A stretch of DNA of 7,061 bases from Desulfobacteraceae bacterium UBA5623. GTDB taxonomy: Bacteria > Desulfobacterota > DSM-4660 > Desulfatiglandales > Desulfatiglandaceae. Made by a program: the position numbers and the translations under genes. Shown here piece after piece: positions 5,972-7,061 of the stretch. The notes below the pieces were generated by a model that searched no databases, was not told where the DNA came from, and saw only the letters and a list, made by a program, of their open reading frames with translations. Location of the stretch: contig DIKH01000360.1 of assembly GCA_002424495.1 (NCBI GenBank), forward strand, positions 1-7,061, in the 5' to 3' direction. How positions within the stretch are numbered: the first letter of the stretch is position 1; every line of letters begins with the position of its first letter.

Positions 5972-6175
5972 ATGACCTTTCCTATGCCTTCTATATCAAT
6001 ACATCAATACCCGATACAGTCCGTTATGGAAGACGAAACTCTGGAATGGTACAAGATGACTCCGGCCGAACGTTTTAAGGAGTCACAGAACCTGTGGGAT
6101 TTATTTGTGATTCTCGGAGGGAGTTATGACCCCGAGCCCGATACCCAAAGTCCTTTCCACATTTTTACGACATAA
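5972..6175 (+). CDS. Small acidic protein of unknown function, partner of the nucleotidyltransferase
   Basis: This 67-aa protein has a polar N-terminus and then a compact helical part, M-E-D-E-T-L-E-W-Y-K-M-T-P-A-E-R-F-K-E-S-Q-N-L-W-D-L-F. It ends with G-G-S-Y-D-P-E-P-D-T-Q-S-P-F. From memory, the E-R-x-x-E-S-Q-x-L-W and G-G-S-x-D-P-E-P-D-x-Q-S-P-F pieces recur in small bacterial proteins encoded just before nucleotidyltransferase genes. There is no membrane segment or DNA-binding motif. The start is uncertain: GAGGA at 5966-5970 is too close to ATG 5972 and better spaced for ATG 5984 (residue 5). ATG 6026 (residue 19) starts just before the conserved-looking part. The last 50 bases overlap the next gene in another frame, indicating coupled translation. 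It could be the antitoxin or regulatory partner of that protein; this is inferred only from layout. Confidence 0.72.
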   Translation: MTFPMPSISIHQYPIQSVMEDETLEWYKMTPAERFKESQNLWDLFVILGGSYDPEPDTQSPFHIFTT

Positions 6176-6872
6176 TGTAAAGGCTCTATTGATCGGAGGC
6201 CAAGCCTGTATCCTTTATGGGGCGGCAGAGTTCAGCCGTGATATAGATATGGCTGTTTTGATTTCTTCTGAGAATTTTGAAGACATCAGAAAGGCATTAA
6301 AAGAGCTTGAAGCTGAAAGGATTTTTTACCCTGATTTATCCGAGGATGTTATGCAAAGAGGACACGCATGCCATTTCAGATGTCAAAGAAAAGACGTGAA
6401 AGGTCTGAGGATAGATATTATTGGGGTAATGCGGGGAGTCGCCGATTTCCCTGAGCTTTGGGAACGCAGGCAGGAAATAGAACTTCCTGGAACTGGAAAA
6501 ATCGCCATGATCGGACTTTACGACCTCGTTAAGGCCAAAAAGACACAACGGGATAAAGACTGGCCCATGATAAGAAGGCTTGTTGAGGCGGATATTTATA
6601 ATGCGCCTGATGCGCCGCCGGAAGACAGAATATGTTTCTGGTTTGCGGAATGCAGGACTCCGGAACTGCTGACGATGTTGGCGGCGAGCTACCCTGAGAT
6701 CGCAACACGTATGAGCGCGGACAGGCCGCTTCTGCATGCCGCTTTACAAGGTAACCAAGATGAATTGCGGCGTTTTTTAAGGGAAGAAGAGGATCGAGAA
6801 AGAGAAGCTGACAGACAGTATTGGAAGCCTTTACGGGATGAACTTGAGGTATGGCGGCAAGGAAAACAGTAA
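6126..6872 (+). CDS. Nucleotidyltransferase-domain protein (MNT/AbiEii-like superfamily)
   Basis: This 248-aa protein has the polymerase-beta-type nucleotidyltransferase signature. G24-G25 follows the strand V-K-A-L-L-I, A-x-x-x-Y-G lies at 27-32, D39-I-D41 is the metal-binding pair, and D97 in L-R-I-D-I-I-G is the third carboxylate. All three acidic residues are present, so an active enzyme that transfers a nucleotide to a protein or RNA is plausible. L-Y-D-L-V-K-A-K-K-T-Q-R-D-K-D-W at 131-146 matches the basic helix that follows the fold in this superfamily. The rest is helical and ends in a very charged segment (about 210-248, rich in E, R and D) that may form a coiled coil. GGAGG at 6116-6120, inside the upstream gene, lies five bases before the ATG. 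The layout resembles MNT- or AbiE-type toxin-antitoxin pairs, but here the small gene comes first and no HEPN or AbiEi partner is visible. Confidence 0.85.
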   Translation: MTPSPIPKVLSTFLRHNVKALLIGGQACILYGAAEFSRDIDMAVLISSENFEDIRKALKELEAERIFYPDLSEDVMQRGHACHFRCQRKDVKGLRIDIIGVMRGVADFPELWERRQEIELPGTGKIAMIGLYDLVKAKKTQRDKDWPMIRRLVEADIYNAPDAPPEDRICFWFAECRTPELLTMLAASYPEIATRMSADRPLLHAALQGNQDELRRFLREEEDREREADRQYWKPLRDELEVWRQGKQ

Positions 6873-6891
6873 AAAAGCCCTTTGATATCCC

Positions 6892-6912
6892 TCAACCTTC
6901 AGTCTTCAGCCT
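6892..6912. repeat. Three degenerate tandem heptamers (TCAACCT TCAGTCT TCAGCCT)
   Basis: Three 7-bp units stand directly in tandem, 20 bases after the stop of the nucleotidyltransferase. On the other strand the unit is about AGRYTGA. The sequence is noncoding. Similar heptamer tracts occur between genes in several anaerobic proteobacteria, from memory. Confidence 0.6.
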
Positions 6913-6920
6913 AATCACCT

Positions 6921-6934
6921 TTTTCATGTGAAAA
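6921..6934. repeat. Small palindrome TTTTCA-TG-TGAAAA
   Basis: Perfect 6-bp arms lie around a 2-base centre, in AT-rich DNA after the last gene. It could be a protein-binding site for a gene beyond the window, or chance in AT-rich sequence. The remaining bases to 7061 show no gene. Confidence 0.3.
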
Positions 6935-7061
6935 TTTCTATCCACAAGTGGAAATAGTTTTTCCATTAAAGTGGTATTTTATTACACGTTCCCCTTTGTT
7001 GCTGTTTTTGTAGTCATTCAATTTATTGATATGTAAAGAATAAACCTAAAAACGGCAGTTG

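Noticed and set aside
6336..6737. Open frame of 133 codons opposite the nucleotidyltransferase
   Set aside because: It is a shadow of a gene that carries the GG...DxD...D signature; no ribosome-binding site or motif supports it.
6938..6946. CTATCCACA, 8 of 9 matches to a DnaA box
   Set aside because: It is single and isolated, with no second box, AT-rich unwinding pattern or replication gene nearby; expected by chance.

Overview
The window looks like an ordinary stretch of an anaerobic, moderate-GC bacterial chromosome, most plausibly from Desulfobacterota (the former Deltaproteobacteria). This placement is an inference. It rests on the acyl-CoA dehydrogenase with a long C-terminal extension, the nearby TetR-type regulator, and short degenerate tandem repeats (an octamer near GAAYCCTT, a heptamer near TCAGYCT) that I associate from memory with intergenic DNA of that group. 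No rRNA, tRNA, CRISPR array, insertion sequence, integrase or phage gene was found.

Left part (1-1246), minus strand: the window opens inside a TetR/AcrR-family regulator, of which the first 92 codons are visible. Upstream of it is a textbook sigma70 promoter with a 14-bp near-palindrome just downstream of the -10, which suggests autorepression. Further upstream is a 265-aa formyltransferase of the PurN (GAR transformylase) fold. It keeps the catalytic Asn-His-Asp set but has diverged in the substrate and folate loops, so its substrate is open.

The 323-bp divergent gap (1247-1569) holds a nested inverted repeat running into four degenerate octamers, a plus-strand promoter candidate whose -35 is one arm of a 7-bp inverted repeat, and a leader hairpin candidate.

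Central part (1570-5881), plus strand: three closely spaced genes encode an 85-aa protein with a PC4-like (ssDNA/RNA-binding) pattern, a 538-aa acyl-CoA dehydrogenase, and a Ski2-like DEAH-box RNA helicase of about 777 aa. They are probably one transcript. The helicase start is problematic: the only in-frame start near the dehydrogenase stop is a GTG with no good ribosome-binding site. An ATG 8 nt after that stop opens a better-looking reading frame that runs 39 codons and would join the helicase if one C were added at 3637-3640. This may be a real frameshift or a sequence error.

Right part (5882-7061): a promoter candidate precedes a two-gene unit, a 67-aa acidic protein overlapping by 50 nt a 248-aa protein with the nucleotidyltransferase signature GG...DxD...D. 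The layout recalls two-gene nucleotidyltransferase toxin-antitoxin modules, but toxicity is not shown by sequence. The last 190 bases hold three heptamer repeats and a small palindrome and no gene.

The most worthwhile leads are the helicase N-terminal frame conflict, the overlapping nucleotidyltransferase pair and the divergent formyltransferase. I see no convincing evidence for a wholly new system.
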